Below the pieces are notes generated by a model. The model did not search any database. It saw only the letters and a program-made list of their open reading frames with translations, and had not been told where the DNA came from. A DNA stretch of 64,000 bases, from assembly GCF_900111995.1 (NCBI RefSeq), contig NZ_FOKF01000022.1, positions 1 to 64,000 on the forward strand. Reading direction: 5' to 3'. A program made the translations under genes and the position numbers. The stretch comes from Collimonas sp. OK607. GTDB taxonomy: Bacteria; Pseudomonadota; Gammaproteobacteria; Burkholderiales; Burkholderiaceae_D. Positions 1-9,268 of this stretch are shown one piece after another (position 1 is the first letter of the stretch; every line of letters begins with the position of its first letter).

Positions 1-282
1 AAGGAAACGGTGGAGCGCAGTTTCGCCGATGCTAAGCAGCTACATGGCCATCGCTACGCAAAGATGCGTGGCTTGCGCAAGCTCGCCGAGCAGTGTCTGT
101 TGGGGGCGGCTTGCCAGAATATGAAGAAGATCGCGCTGCTGCTGGCGCGGCTTTTAGCTTCTTTAAACGTCCATTTCGACCGCGCATACGTCTTTATGTG
201 CCATTTCCTCTTGTATGGTGCCTTCTTCTGCCGATTGCCTGTTTTTTTAGAGGCGCGACCCAATTCAAACCACAAAAAATAA
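1..282 (+). mobile_element. IS1182-family transposase, C-terminal fragment cut by the window edge
   Basis: The reading frame is open from base 1 to a TAA at 280-282. Its first half (KETVERSFADAKQLHGHRYA and the following RGLRKLAEQCLL and QNMKKIALLL) is the typical C-terminal end of DDE transposases of the IS1182 group, with the last catalytic Glu region and the helix that follows. The last 40 residues are less conserved. The start lies outside the window, so I cannot say whether the copy is intact. Bases 283-318 probably contain the right end of the element. The gene converges on ilvC with terminators between them. The assignment to the family is by motif recognition. Confidence 0.75.
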
Positions 283-305
283 AACCCACCAAAAAATGGT
301 GGGTT
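276..305 (-). terminator. Rho-independent terminator of ilvC (minus strand)
   Basis: An 8-bp perfect stem (AACCCACC at 283-290, GGTGGGTT at 298-305) has a 7-nt loop. On the minus strand it is followed by a T-rich tract (TTATTTTTT). It lies 60 bp past the ilvC stop codon. It may also be part of the right end of the neighbouring insertion sequence. Confidence 0.6.
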
Positions 306-318
306 CGTCAGCAACCTG

Positions 319-344
319 AGGACGGCAATGCCGTCCTTTTTTTT
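319..344 (+). terminator. Rho-independent terminator (plus strand)
   Basis: AGGACGGC (319-326) pairs with GCCGTCCT (330-337) around a 3-nt loop, followed by eight T residues. It stops transcription leaving the transposase fragment before it can run into ilvC from behind. Confidence 0.7.
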
Positions 345-364
345 CGGAGCTAATCGTTTTCTGA

Positions 365-1432
<1,068 letters not shown>

Positions 1433-1456
1433 TCAGCGCGCCGTCTTGTTCTTTGC

Positions 1457-1948
1457 TTAGACTTTGAGAATGCGTTCGCCGCGACCGATGCCGGAACCGC
1501 CCGTACGGACAGTTTCCAGAATCGCTGCACGATCGATCGAATCGATGAATGCGTCCAGCTTGCCCTTGTTGCCCGTCAGTTCCAGGGTGTAGGACTTGTC
1601 GGTGACGTCGATGATGCGGCCACGGAAAATATCCGCGGTGCGCTTCATCTCTTCACGTTCCTTGCCGACCGCGCGCACCTTGATCAGCATCAGCTCGCGT
1701 TCGATATGTGCGCCTTCGGTCAGGTCGACCACTTTGACGACTTCAATCAGACGGTTCAGGTGCTTGGTGATCTGTTCGATCACGTCATCCGAACCGCTTG
1801 TCACGATGGTCATGCGTGACAAGGTCGCATCTTCGGTCGGTGCGACCGTCAATGTCTCGATATTGTAGCCGCGGGCCGAAAACAGACCGACCACGCGCGA
1901 CAAGGCGCCCGCTTCATTTTCCAGCAATACAGAAACGATATGTCGCAT
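1457..1948 (-). CDS. ilvN: Acetolactate synthase, small regulatory subunit
   Basis: Regulatory subunit of acetohydroxyacid synthase. It activates the large subunit and confers valine feedback inhibition. At 163 residues it has the usual IlvH/IlvN length: an N-terminal ACT domain (residues 2-78, beginning RHIVSVLLENEAGALSRV with the ligand-loop motif NEAGALSRV) and a C-terminal ALS_ss_C domain (about 85-160, IDVTDKSYTLELTG). The start codon is 2 bp past the ilvB stop, which indicates translational coupling. Its position between ilvB and ilvC is the usual betaproteobacterial order. Confidence 0.96.
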   Translation of the reverse strand: MRHIVSVLLENEAGALSRVVGLFSARGYNIETLTVAPTEDATLSRMTIVTSGSDDVIEQITKHLNRLIEVVKVVDLTEGAHIERELMLIKVRAVGKEREEMKRTADIFRGRIIDVTDKSYTLELTGNKGKLDAFIDSIDRAAILETVRTGGSGIGRGERILKV

Positions 1949-1950
1949 GA

Positions 1951-3678
1951 TTACAGATCCTCCGAACCGAGCAGCATTTCAGTCAAGCCCTTGCCCGCCT
2001 TGACCATAGGCCAGACGTTTTCGGTTTGATCCGTAATGAAATTCATGAATACCAGGCGATCCTTCATGCCGAACGCCTCTTTCAGTGCACCGTCCACATC
2101 GGCCGGATTTTCGATCTTCATGCCGACGTGACCGAACGACTCGGCCAGCTTGGTGAAGTCCGGCAGCGAATCCATGTAGGACTCGGAATAGCGCGAACCG
2201 TAATCGATCTGCTGCCATTGACGGACCATGCCGAGGAAACGGTTATTGAGCAGAATGATCTTCGGCGTCAGGTGATATTGCTTGCAGGTAGCCAGTTCCT
2301 GGATACACATCTGGATCGATGCTTCGCCGGTGATACAGGCCACGGTCGAACCCGGATTGGCCATCTGCACACCCATCGCATACGGCAAGCCGACACCCAT
2401 GGTGCCGAGGCCGCCGGAATTAATCCAGCGGCGTGGCTTGTCGAAGCCGTAATACTGGGCAGCCCACATCTGGTGCTGGCCGACGTCGGAGGTGATGAAT
2501 GCATCGCCGTCGGTGATCTGCCAGACCTTCTGTATCACGGACTGCGGCTTGATCACTTCTTTCGAATCGGCAAATTTGAGGCAATCGCGGCCGCGCCATT
2601 CGTTGATCTGCTTCCACCAGTTGGACAGGGCCGGAGCATTTGGCCGGGTCTCGGCAGCATCCAGTTGCGCCAGCAGTTCTTGCAGCACATCCTTGACGTT
2701 GCCGACGATAGGAATATCGACCTTGACGCGCTTGGAAATCGACGACGGATCGATGTCGATATGGATGATCTTGCGCGAGACCGAGGTGAAATTCTTCGGG
2801 TTGCCGATCACACGGTCGTCAAACCGGGCGCCGATCGCGATCAGCACATCGCTGTTCTGCATCGCCATGTTGGCTTCGTAAGTACCGTGCATGCCAGGCA
2901 TGCCGACAAACTTGTCGCTGGACGACTTGTAACCGCCGAGGCCCATCAAGGTGGTGGTGCATGGGTAACCCAGGCGATCCACCAGCTTGTTCAGCTCAGG
3001 CGAAGCATTCGCCAGGATCACGCCGCCGCCGGCATAGATCATCGGCCGTTCGGCTGTCAGCAATAATTGCACCGCCTTGCGGATCTGACCGGAATGACCC
3101 TTGTCGACCGGCTTGTAGGAACGCATTTCGACTTCCTTCGGATAGTCGAAAACGTGGCGGTGCATGGTGATGTCTTTAGGGATATCCACCAACACCGGGC
3201 CGGGACGGCCGGTACTGGCGATAAAGAACGCCTTCTTGATGGTCGATGCCAAATCCTTGACATCCTTGACCAGGAAGTTGTGCTTGACGCACGGGCGTGT
3301 AATACCAACCGTGTCGCATTCCTGGAACGCATCTTCGCCGATCGCATAAGACGGCACCTGACCCGAAATCACCACCATCGGGATCGAGTCCATATAGGCC
3401 GTGGCCAGGCCGGTCACCGCATTGGTGACGCCAGGACCGGACGTGACAATAGCCACGCCAACCTTGTTCGAACTGCGGGAATAGGCATCGGCTGCGTGAA
3501 TCGCAGCTTGCTCATGACGTACCAGGATATGCTGGAATTTTTCTTGCTGGAAAATGGCGTCGTAGATGTACAACACTGCGCCACCGGGATAACCGAACAC
3601 ATGTTCGACACCCTCTTCTGCCAGGCAGCGCACGAGAATTTCCGCGCCGGTAATAGGCAAATTTGTATCTTTGTTCAT
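1951..3678 (-). CDS. ilvB: Acetolactate synthase, large catalytic subunit
   Basis: Thiamine-diphosphate enzyme that condenses two pyruvates to acetolactate, or pyruvate with 2-oxobutyrate. The 575 residues show the PYR domain with the catalytic Glu in RHEQAAIHAADAYSR (about residue 55), the central FAD-binding domain (MPGMHGTYEANMAM; GARFDDRVIGNP), and the PP domain with GLGTMGVGLPYAMG and LNNRFLGMVRQWQ. The diphosphate motif reads GEASIQM where the textbook family has GDGSIQM, so Glu replaces the metal-ligand Asp. Similar GE(A/G)S variants are, as far as I recall, usual in betaproteobacteria, so I do not treat it as inactivating. First gene of ilvBNC. Confidence 0.96.
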   Translation of the reverse strand: MNKDTNLPITGAEILVRCLAEEGVEHVFGYPGGAVLYIYDAIFQQEKFQHILVRHEQAAIHAADAYSRSSNKVGVAIVTSGPGVTNAVTGLATAYMDSIPMVVISGQVPSYAIGEDAFQECDTVGITRPCVKHNFLVKDVKDLASTIKKAFFIASTGRPGPVLVDIPKDITMHRHVFDYPKEVEMRSYKPVDKGHSGQIRKAVQLLLTAERPMIYAGGGVILANASPELNKLVDRLGYPCTTTLMGLGGYKSSSDKFVGMPGMHGTYEANMAMQNSDVLIAIGARFDDRVIGNPKNFTSVSRKIIHIDIDPSSISKRVKVDIPIVGNVKDVLQELLAQLDAAETRPNAPALSNWWKQINEWRGRDCLKFADSKEVIKPQSVIQKVWQITDGDAFITSDVGQHQMWAAQYYGFDKPRRWINSGGLGTMGVGLPYAMGVQMANPGSTVACITGEASIQMCIQELATCKQYHLTPKIILLNNRFLGMVRQWQQIDYGSRYSESYMDSLPDFTKLAESFGHVGMKIENPADVDGALKEAFGMKDRLVFMNFITDQTENVWPMVKAGKGLTEMLLGSEDL

Positions 3679-4299
3679 GATGACTAGATCCTTTCAAGGT
3701 CCATTGGAAATTGATCGGATGCTCTTTCCTGACGAAATGGCGCAGCGTACCAGTGCCACGGCGTCCCTTTTTTGTGCGATCACGTCATTCCGTTGCGTAG
3801 CCGTAGATACGATTCAAAATGGCGCTAAACGCTACTCGTTCGGCCGAAAATTCTGATTCCACCGCTGCCTGTTTCTCGCGCTTGTGGCACGGGTTGGAGC
3901 AAACAGCTTACAAATGTAAAGCATGCCTTTCTGTTGAACAACATCTTGAGTCGTCAGCGAAAAGGCTTGCACTTCAGGATTCTGAAGTGGATAGCTACCA
4001 TAATGCGTAGTTTCATTCCGGTCAAGCCAAATTACATGAAATCCAAGTTAAATCGTGTCTTTTGCTGTAGATTTGCCCACAACCCGCCCCTTTTTTGCTA
4101 GGATTCGGCCAGTCTGGAAATTTATTGCAAGCCATTGTTTTCATTGTTGCTTGTATTGTTTATCCGGACGCAGGCCAAGGGCGGCAAGCGTAGACGAGTC
4201 AACATCGGGGTCCGTCCCAGGCGTGATCGTATTCCGACTCGCAACAGAATCTTGAATTAGCAGTAGGTAGTTAGTGTATGACCCAATTCGCCGCGAAGC
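3679..4299. other. Intergenic region between divergent ilvB and the ECF sigma gene
   Basis: A 621-bp stretch without a convincing gene. It holds a predicted minus-strand promoter at 3997-4025. A perfect 8-bp hairpin follows just past its expected start (CACTTCAG 3970-3977, CTGAAGTG 3982-3989), which would cap the 5' end of an ilvB mRNA with a leader of about 310 nt. I looked for a leader peptide rich in Ile, Val or Leu and saw none. The promoter of the ECF sigma gene must also lie here, but I could not pick it out. Confidence 0.5.
3997..4025 (-). promoter_or_regulatory. Predicted sigma70 promoter of ilvBNC
   Basis: On the minus strand TTGACC (4020-4025) and TATGGT (3997-4002) are separated by exactly 17 bp. 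Transcription would begin near 3989, at the base of a short hairpin. The -35 box matches well and the -10 box only moderately. Confidence 0.45.
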
Positions 4300-4869
4300 A
4301 TGGCCACAGATAAAGAACTTTCCGATTTCCTTGAAAACGTAGAACGCCGGGCTTTCAAGCAGGCGGTGTACGCCGTCCGCAAGGACGAATCCGCCTTGGA
4401 CATCGTCCAGGACGCCATGATCAAACTGGCGGAAAAATACGGCGATAAACCGGCGGCCGAGCTGCCGATGCTGTTCCAGCGCATCCTGCAGAACACTATC
4501 CATGACTATTTCCGCAGGGAAAAGGTACGCAATACCTGGGTCAGCCTGTTTTCCAGCATGGGGCACAACAATGCCAATGACGAGGATTACGACGTCCTGG
4601 AAACCTTCGAGTCGGATGAAGATTCGCAAGCGACCGAATCCAGCGCCAACAAGCTGGAACGTGAGCAAATTCTCAATATGATCGATGAGGAAGTACAGAA
4701 ACTCCCTGCGCGTCAACGAGAAGCCTTCCTGATGCGTTATTGGGAGGACATGGATGTTGCCGAGACCGCGGCCGCAATGGGATGCTCGGAAGGCAGCGTA
4801 AAAACGCACTGCTCTCGCGCAACGCACACTCTGGCGCTATCGCTCAAGGCCAAAGGAATCAGTTTATGA
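4300..4869 (+). CDS. ECF-type RNA polymerase sigma factor
   Basis: A 189-residue group 4 sigma factor. Region 2 lies at about residues 14-75 (ALDIVQDAMIKLAEKYGD; DYFRREKVRN at its end). A variable acidic linker follows (about 85-115, many Asp/Glu/Ser). Region 4 is at about 128-180 (LPARQREAFLMRYWEDMD, then the helix-turn-helix MGCSEGSVKTHCSRA). It should direct RNA polymerase to a small regulon. The next three genes overlap or nearly touch it (an ATGA overlap with the DUF3619 gene), so they form one operon. The single-TM DUF3619 protein is the natural candidate for its anti-sigma partner. The 4300 ATG is chosen because the ATG at 4278 is out of frame. Confidence 0.9.
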   Translation: MATDKELSDFLENVERRAFKQAVYAVRKDESALDIVQDAMIKLAEKYGDKPAAELPMLFQRILQNTIHDYFRREKVRNTWVSLFSSMGHNNANDEDYDVLETFESDEDSQATESSANKLEREQILNMIDEEVQKLPARQREAFLMRYWEDMDVAETAAAMGCSEGSVKTHCSRATHTLALSLKAKGISL

Positions 4870-5273
4870 ACACTAAAGAAATCAATTTCGCTTTCAAGGT
4901 GCGGCACGCACTGAATGAAAACCTGGACAATTTGCCAGCCCCTACCGCTGACCGCCTGGCTGCTGCCCGCAAGGCGGCGATGGCGCGCAAGAAAAAAGAT
5001 GCCCCGACCCGTGTGCTGGCGCGCCAAGGCGTATTGGCAGGCCACGCCGGCAGTTTCTTCGGCGACCGCCTGTCCTGGCTGATGCGGATCGGCGTTGCCG
5101 CACCAATTCTGGTCGGCGTGGTGCTGCTGTCCGGTTTGTATCAATATGAACAGCAACATCGGATTACTGCCGCCGCCGATATCGATGCCGCCATGTTATC
5201 GGACGAATTGCCGCCATCGGCCTACCTGGACCGCGGTTTTAGCGCCTACCTCGCCCAGCAGCAAGAACAATGA
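4866..5273 (+). CDS. DUF3619 family membrane protein, candidate anti-sigma factor
   Basis: A 135-residue protein starting at the ATG that overlaps the sigma factor stop codon (ATGA). The N-terminal 65 residues are basic and probably cytoplasmic (FKVRHALNENLDNL; RLAAARKAAMARKKK). One hydrophobic segment follows at about 73-91 (MRIGVAAPILVGVVLLSGL) and then a short, acidic, outside tail. This layout, with a cytoplasmic helix pair, one TM segment and a small outside part, is that of many anti-sigma factors, and the gene is coupled to an ECF sigma gene. DUF3619 itself has no assigned function that I know of, so the role is inferred from position and topology. Confidence 0.8.
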   Translation: MNTKEINFAFKVRHALNENLDNLPAPTADRLAAARKAAMARKKKDAPTRVLARQGVLAGHAGSFFGDRLSWLMRIGVAAPILVGVVLLSGLYQYEQQHRITAAADIDAAMLSDELPPSAYLDRGFSAYLAQQQEQ

Positions 5274-6031
5274 CGTCAAACTCTTCCTCCAATACGAGCG
5301 CCCGCAAGCTAACCATCAACATGTTAGGCAGCCGCCGCAAGCGTTTCATCGGCGCCGCGTGTGCGTTGCTGGTGACCGGCGCCGCAGCGCTGGCAGTACT
5401 AGGCCCGGTTGCGCCGACCCAGGCCGCCGGCCGCCCGGCTGCCGCCAGCGTCAAGGAAGTCCCGAGCACCCCCGCTGGCAACCAGCCCAAGATGACCAAG
5501 GTGGTGAATAGTGCGGCTCCTACCTGGAATGAGCTGAGCGCCGTCCAGAAACATGTCCTGGAGCCGCTCGCCCCCGACTGGGATAAATTAAAACCGACCA
5601 CCAGGAAGAAGTGGCTGGAAATCAGCAACCGCTACGCCAGCATGACGCCGGCCGAGCAGGAAAGATTGCAGGCCAGGATGCGCGGCTGGGTGACATTGAC
5701 CCCGGAGCAGCGCCGTATCGCCCGTGAAAACTATGCCCGCGCCAACAAGCTTGATACCGAGCAAAGAGCGCTGCGCTGGCAGCAGTATCAGCAATTGTCG
5801 GAGCAGCAAAAGGAAGAGCTGGCTGAACAGGCAACACCGCGCCACAAACGGGTAACCACCTTGCCGCCTGCCACGCTCAACAAATCCAAACCGGCAGCGC
5901 CAGCCAAACTGCCCCCCCCTGCGAACCAGGAACAGACTGCAGTAGTCACACCGACACCAGCGCCTCCATCGGCACCGGTGCCAGCACCTGCAGCGGCTCC
6001 AGCGCCGACGCTGGCGCCAGCCACGAAATAA
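5270..6031 (+). CDS. DUF3106 family exported protein
   Basis: A 253-residue protein with an ATGA overlap to the preceding gene. A hydrophobic stretch at about residues 25-46 (FIGAACALLVTGAAALAVLG) serves as signal or anchor. The DUF3106 core at about 85-190 is rich in Trp, Glu and Gln (PTWNELSAVQKHVLEPLAP; MTPAEQERLQARM; LTPEQRRIARENYA) and is predicted to be helical. The C-terminal 60 residues are a low-complexity Ala/Pro tail typical of wall-spanning linkers. It is likely a periplasmic protein controlled by the upstream sigma factor. Its helical repeats resemble periplasmic stress sensors of the CpxP/Spy kind in character only; I claim no homology. Confidence 0.75.
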   Translation: MTSNSSSNTSARKLTINMLGSRRKRFIGAACALLVTGAAALAVLGPVAPTQAAGRPAAASVKEVPSTPAGNQPKMTKVVNSAAPTWNELSAVQKHVLEPLAPDWDKLKPTTRKKWLEISNRYASMTPAEQERLQARMRGWVTLTPEQRRIARENYARANKLDTEQRALRWQQYQQLSEQQKEELAEQATPRHKRVTTLPPATLNKSKPAAPAKLPPPANQEQTAVVTPTPAPPSAPVPAPAAAPAPTLAPATK

Positions 6032-6036
6032 ACATT

Positions 6037-6585
6037 TTGAATCCTGCCGCAATCGACCAGCTTGCCAGCCAACAGCAGACGCCATCGCTGAAACGCCGCT
6101 TCGGCAGCATCATGTATGAAGCCATGCTGCTGTTCGGCATCCTGTTCATTTCGGGATGGATTTTTTCCACCTTGCTGCAGCAGCGCAACGCGCTTTACCT
6201 GCGTCACGGGCAACAAGCCTGGCTATTTATCGTACTCACCCTGTATTTCGTCTGGTCCTGGAGTCATGGCGGACAAACACTGGCCATGAAAACCTGGCGT
6301 ATCCAGCTGGTCAACCGCGACGGCAGTGCGGTCAAGGCCGGCCGTGCCGCCATCCGTTTCCTGCTCAGCTGGTGCTGGTTCCTGCCCGGACTGGCGCTGG
6401 CCTGGGCGCTAGGCGCGCATACCTGGATGCTGGTATTGATCCCGGCGGCGAATTTCGTGCTCTGGGCCATGACTATCTATCTCGATCCGCAACGGCAATT
6501 CCTGCATGACCGTATCGCAGGCACCAAGCTGGTGAATATGGCGGAAATCGTCAAACCCGCCGGCAGACACAAGTGGTATCACTAA
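6037..6585 (+). CDS. RDD family membrane protein
   Basis: A 182-residue protein with three or four membrane segments (about 26-47, 60-78, 110-130, 132-150) and the RDD hallmarks: Arg in LKRRFGS near the start, and Asp in FLHDRIAGTKLV near the end. The start is probably the TTG at 6037, 5 bp past the DUF3106 stop codon; no ATG fits better. RDD proteins include Na+(Li+)/H+ antiporters and many of unknown job. Last gene of the sigma operon. A long inverted repeat follows its stop codon. Confidence 0.8.
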   Translation: MNPAAIDQLASQQQTPSLKRRFGSIMYEAMLLFGILFISGWIFSTLLQQRNALYLRHGQQAWLFIVLTLYFVWSWSHGGQTLAMKTWRIQLVNRDGSAVKAGRAAIRFLLSWCWFLPGLALAWALGAHTWMLVLIPAANFVLWAMTIYLDPQRQFLHDRIAGTKLVNMAEIVKPAGRHKWYH

Positions 6586-6600
6586 ACTATCCAAAGCCCT

Positions 6601-6681
6601 TGTAGGGTGGGCACGCCTTTGTGCCCACGCGGGCTCCGCATTTGCCATCCAGCGTGGGCACAAAGGCGTGCCCACCCTACA
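6601..6681. repeat. REPIN-like dispersed repeat (30-bp perfect inverted repeat)
   Basis: The arms 6601-6630 and 6652-6681 are perfect reverse complements, separated by 21 bp. Each arm itself folds, because GTGGGCAC and GTGCCCAC are complementary around the central CGCCTTT. A single-arm copy with one mismatch lies at 46790-46818. The repeat sits between the convergent RDD and DUF455 genes, where it may also stop transcription. REP sequences of this layout are usually moved by RAYT (Y1 HUH) transposases. None is in this window. Confidence 0.8.
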
Positions 6682-6695
6682 CCGCAGCCGCTCGC

Positions 6696-7538
6696 TTAGA
6701 GCGGCTTTGTTTCTTCTAACAGGGCAAGTAATTCCAGCTCGGAAAACCCGGCCGCCCTCCTCGCTTCCAGATTGAATGGCCCACGCAATATCGGCGCCTT
6801 GTGCTTCAGCGCCAAGGCTGAAAAGGTTGCCAGCGGCTCCAGCTGACGCGCCTCGCACAGCCAGCCATACCAGTGGTTGCCGATCGCCACGTGGCCAATC
6901 TCGTCGCGCAGGATAATGTCGATGATCGCCGCCGCATCCTCGTCGCCGGCCTGCGCCAGCTTGGCGCGTGTGCGTGGTGATGCGTCCAGGCCGCGTGCTT
7001 CCATCATGCGCGGCACCAGCGCCATCCTGGCCAGGATGTCATGACTGGTTTTCTCCGTCAGTTCCCACAAGCTGTTGTGCGCCGAAAAATCGCCATAGGC
7101 AAACCCCAGCGTCTGCAGGTGACTTGCCAACAAGCTGAAGTGATAAGCTTCTTCCCTGGTGACACGCAGCCAGTCGACGTAATAATCTTCCGGCATCCCG
7201 GTAAAACGCCAGATGGCGTCGAGCGCCAGGTTGATGGCATTGAATTCGATGTGCGCCAGCGCATGAATCATGGCGGCACGCCCTTCCAGCGAAGCCATGG
7301 AGCGATGCTTGACTTCGCGCGGCGGGACCAGCGCCGGCAGTTGCGGGCGCCCGGGTATGCTTAAGGTTGCGCTCAGCACGCGCTGCTTATCCAGTGTCAT
7401 TTCGGCATTTTTCCAGCCTGCCGCCATTGCCTCGACCCCGGCTACCTTGGCGGCAACATCAGCCTCGCAGAGCCAATGCAGGGCTGCACCACGTAGCTCC
7501 GGCTCATCCGGCGTTACGAGAAAGGGAGAATGGTTCAT
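6696..7538 (-). CDS. DUF455 ferritin-like protein
   Basis: A 280-residue protein of the DUF455 family, a ferritin-like four-helix fold. Visible metal-ligand type motifs are IHALAHIEFNAINLALDA (about 92-109, Glu and His), TREEAYHFSLLASHL (about 130-144, E..H) and ILRDEIGHVAIGNHWY (about 215-230, DE..H), as in diiron proteins. The diiron reading comes from these motifs; the reaction is unknown. The neighbouring gamma carbonic anhydrase gene runs divergently from a 124-bp gap. No signal peptide. Confidence 0.85.
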   Translation of the reverse strand: MNHSPFLVTPDEPELRGAALHWLCEADVAAKVAGVEAMAAGWKNAEMTLDKQRVLSATLSIPGRPQLPALVPPREVKHRSMASLEGRAAMIHALAHIEFNAINLALDAIWRFTGMPEDYYVDWLRVTREEAYHFSLLASHLQTLGFAYGDFSAHNSLWELTEKTSHDILARMALVPRMMEARGLDASPRTRAKLAQAGDEDAAAIIDIILRDEIGHVAIGNHWYGWLCEARQLEPLATFSALALKHKAPILRGPFNLEARRAAGFSELELLALLEETKPL

Positions 7539-7662
7539 GTTGACAGCGGTAAAATGGCGCTACTGTTGAAAAATCGCACTTCGGACATATCTACACACAT
7601 TAAATAAGCATCCAGCAAAAGGGCATCACGCAGGCCCGGCAACCAGCATTCTACGGAGATTT

Positions 7663-8187
7663 ATGGCCATCTACCAATTGGGCGAACATGCCCCCGACAT
7701 CGACCCTTCAGCATACATTGCGCCGTCTGCCAATCTGATCGGCAAGGTCAGGATCGAAGCCGACGCCAGCATCTGGTTCGGCGTCACTATCCGTGGCGAC
7801 AATGAATTGATTACGGTCGGCCAGGGCAGCAACGTGCAGGAAAGCAGCACGCTGCACACCGATATGGGTTTTCCGCTGACACTCGGAAAGAACGTCACCG
7901 TTGGCCATCAGGCAATGTTGCATGGATGCACGATTGGCGATGGTGCATTGATCGGAATCCAGGCGGTCATCCTGAACGGCGCCAAAATCGGCAAGAATTG
8001 CCTGGTCGGCGCCGGCGCGCTGGTTACCGAAGGCAAGGAATTCCCGGACAACTCGCTGATTATCGGCTCACCGGCCAAAGCCGTGCGAACCCTGAGCGAG
8101 CAAGATGTTGCGGCGCTGGCCGGCAACGCTACGCATTATATAGAACGCGGGCTAGAGTACAAAACGGGCCTGAAGCAAATCGGATAA
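7663..8187 (+). CDS. Gamma carbonic anhydrase family protein (left-handed beta helix)
   Basis: 174 residues with hexapeptide repeats (about 20-135: [51 protein letters not shown]), as in the YrdA/PaaY/CaiE family. The metal-ligand histidines are present in [18 protein letters not shown] and LHGCTIG, so a bound metal is likely. Trimeric cytoplasmic enzyme. CO2 hydration is the family activity, but many members are unproven. A GGAG ribosome site precedes the ATG. Confidence 0.88.
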   Translation: MAIYQLGEHAPDIDPSAYIAPSANLIGKVRIEADASIWFGVTIRGDNELITVGQGSNVQESSTLHTDMGFPLTLGKNVTVGHQAMLHGCTIGDGALIGIQAVILNGAKIGKNCLVGAGALVTEGKEFPDNSLIIGSPAKAVRTLSEQDVAALAGNATHYIERGLEYKTGLKQIG

Positions 8188-8262
8188 GCAGTTGCCAATA
8201 AAGTAATACTCAAGCAGAGAATCGGCAACAAATTAGCAGCAACAAATTAGCGGATAAAAAAT

Positions 8263-9231
8263 ATGGACGTAACAAAAATGATGGATGCCGGCGAACTGCA
8301 CGGCGATAGCGACTCACTTCAGAAATTCATGGTTGAGAACGCTGCCGTGCGTGGCGAACTGGTACAGCTGTCTGCCACCTGGCAGCAAACGCTGACGCAC
8401 CGCCAGTACCCGGCGCCAGTCACGACTTTGCTGGGCGAAATGATGGCTGCGGCAGCGCTGCTGTCCGCCAATTTGAAATTCAACGGCGTCATCGTCATGC
8501 AAATATACGGCGACGGCCCGATCCGGCTGCTAGTGGTTGAATGCGATTCACAACTGCGGATGCGCGCCACGGCAAAGCTCGCGCCCGATGCCGTGATCGA
8601 CCCGGACGCTACCATGTCGCAGCTGGTTAATCTGAATGGCCAGGGGCGTTTTGCCATCACGCTGGACCCGCAGGATAAAATGCCCGGCCAAAAGGCTTAT
8701 CAAGGCATCGTCCCGCTGGATGGCGAGAGCATCGCCACCGTCATCGAAAATTATATGCTGCGCTCGGAACAGCTCGATACCAGGCTCTGGCTGGCAGCTG
8801 ACGACAAAGTTGCACGCGGTTTGCTGCTGCAGAAATTACCGAATCACGGCGGCATCGATGTGCCCGTCAACGACGATCTGGAAACATGGAATCGCTTCTT
8901 GGCGCTGGGCGGTACTTTACGTCCTGAAGAAATGCTGGCAACCGATATCCAGACACTGCTGCGCCGCCTGTTCTGGGAAGAAACCATCCGTGTTTTCGAA
9001 CCGCAGCAACCCAGCTTCCAATGCAATTGCTCACGAGAGAAAGTCGGCAACATGTTGAAAATGCTGGGTCAGCCCGAGATCGAGGAAGCCCTTGCCGATT
9101 TGGGCAAGCTGGCGGTGGATTGCGATTTCTGCGGCAAGCATTATGAATTCGACAAAGTCGATTGCGCACACCTGTTTGCCAGCGCGGCGCCGGTTGAAGC
9201 GTTGCTGCCTACAGGCAGCAGCAAGCACTAA
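8263..9231 (+). CDS. hslO: Redox-regulated chaperone Hsp33
   Basis: 322 residues. The N-terminal Hsp33 fold (about 20-255) is followed by the redox switch CxC-x30-CxxC: CNC near residue 252 and CDFC near 285. The four cysteines bind Zn2+ when reduced and form two disulfides under oxidative stress, releasing the substrate-binding surface. The length is slightly above E. coli HslO (about 292) because of an N-terminal extension of some 15 residues. It follows the carbonic anhydrase gene by 75 bp and converges with ftsB. Confidence 0.95.
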   Translation: MDVTKMMDAGELHGDSDSLQKFMVENAAVRGELVQLSATWQQTLTHRQYPAPVTTLLGEMMAAAALLSANLKFNGVIVMQIYGDGPIRLLVVECDSQLRMRATAKLAPDAVIDPDATMSQLVNLNGQGRFAITLDPQDKMPGQKAYQGIVPLDGESIATVIENYMLRSEQLDTRLWLAADDKVARGLLLQKLPNHGGIDVPVNDDLETWNRFLALGGTLRPEEMLATDIQTLLRRLFWEETIRVFEPQQPSFQCNCSREKVGNMLKMLGQPEIEEALADLGKLAVDCDFCGKHYEFDKVDCAHLFASAAPVEALLPTGSSKH

Positions 9232-9268
9232 AGGTAAGTACTAAGGGCTGATATGGAGATGCAAGAGA

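Noticed and set aside
4141-4827. A 228-codon minus-strand frame opposite the ECF sigma gene
   Set aside because: Antisense shadow of a confidently identified sigma factor gene.
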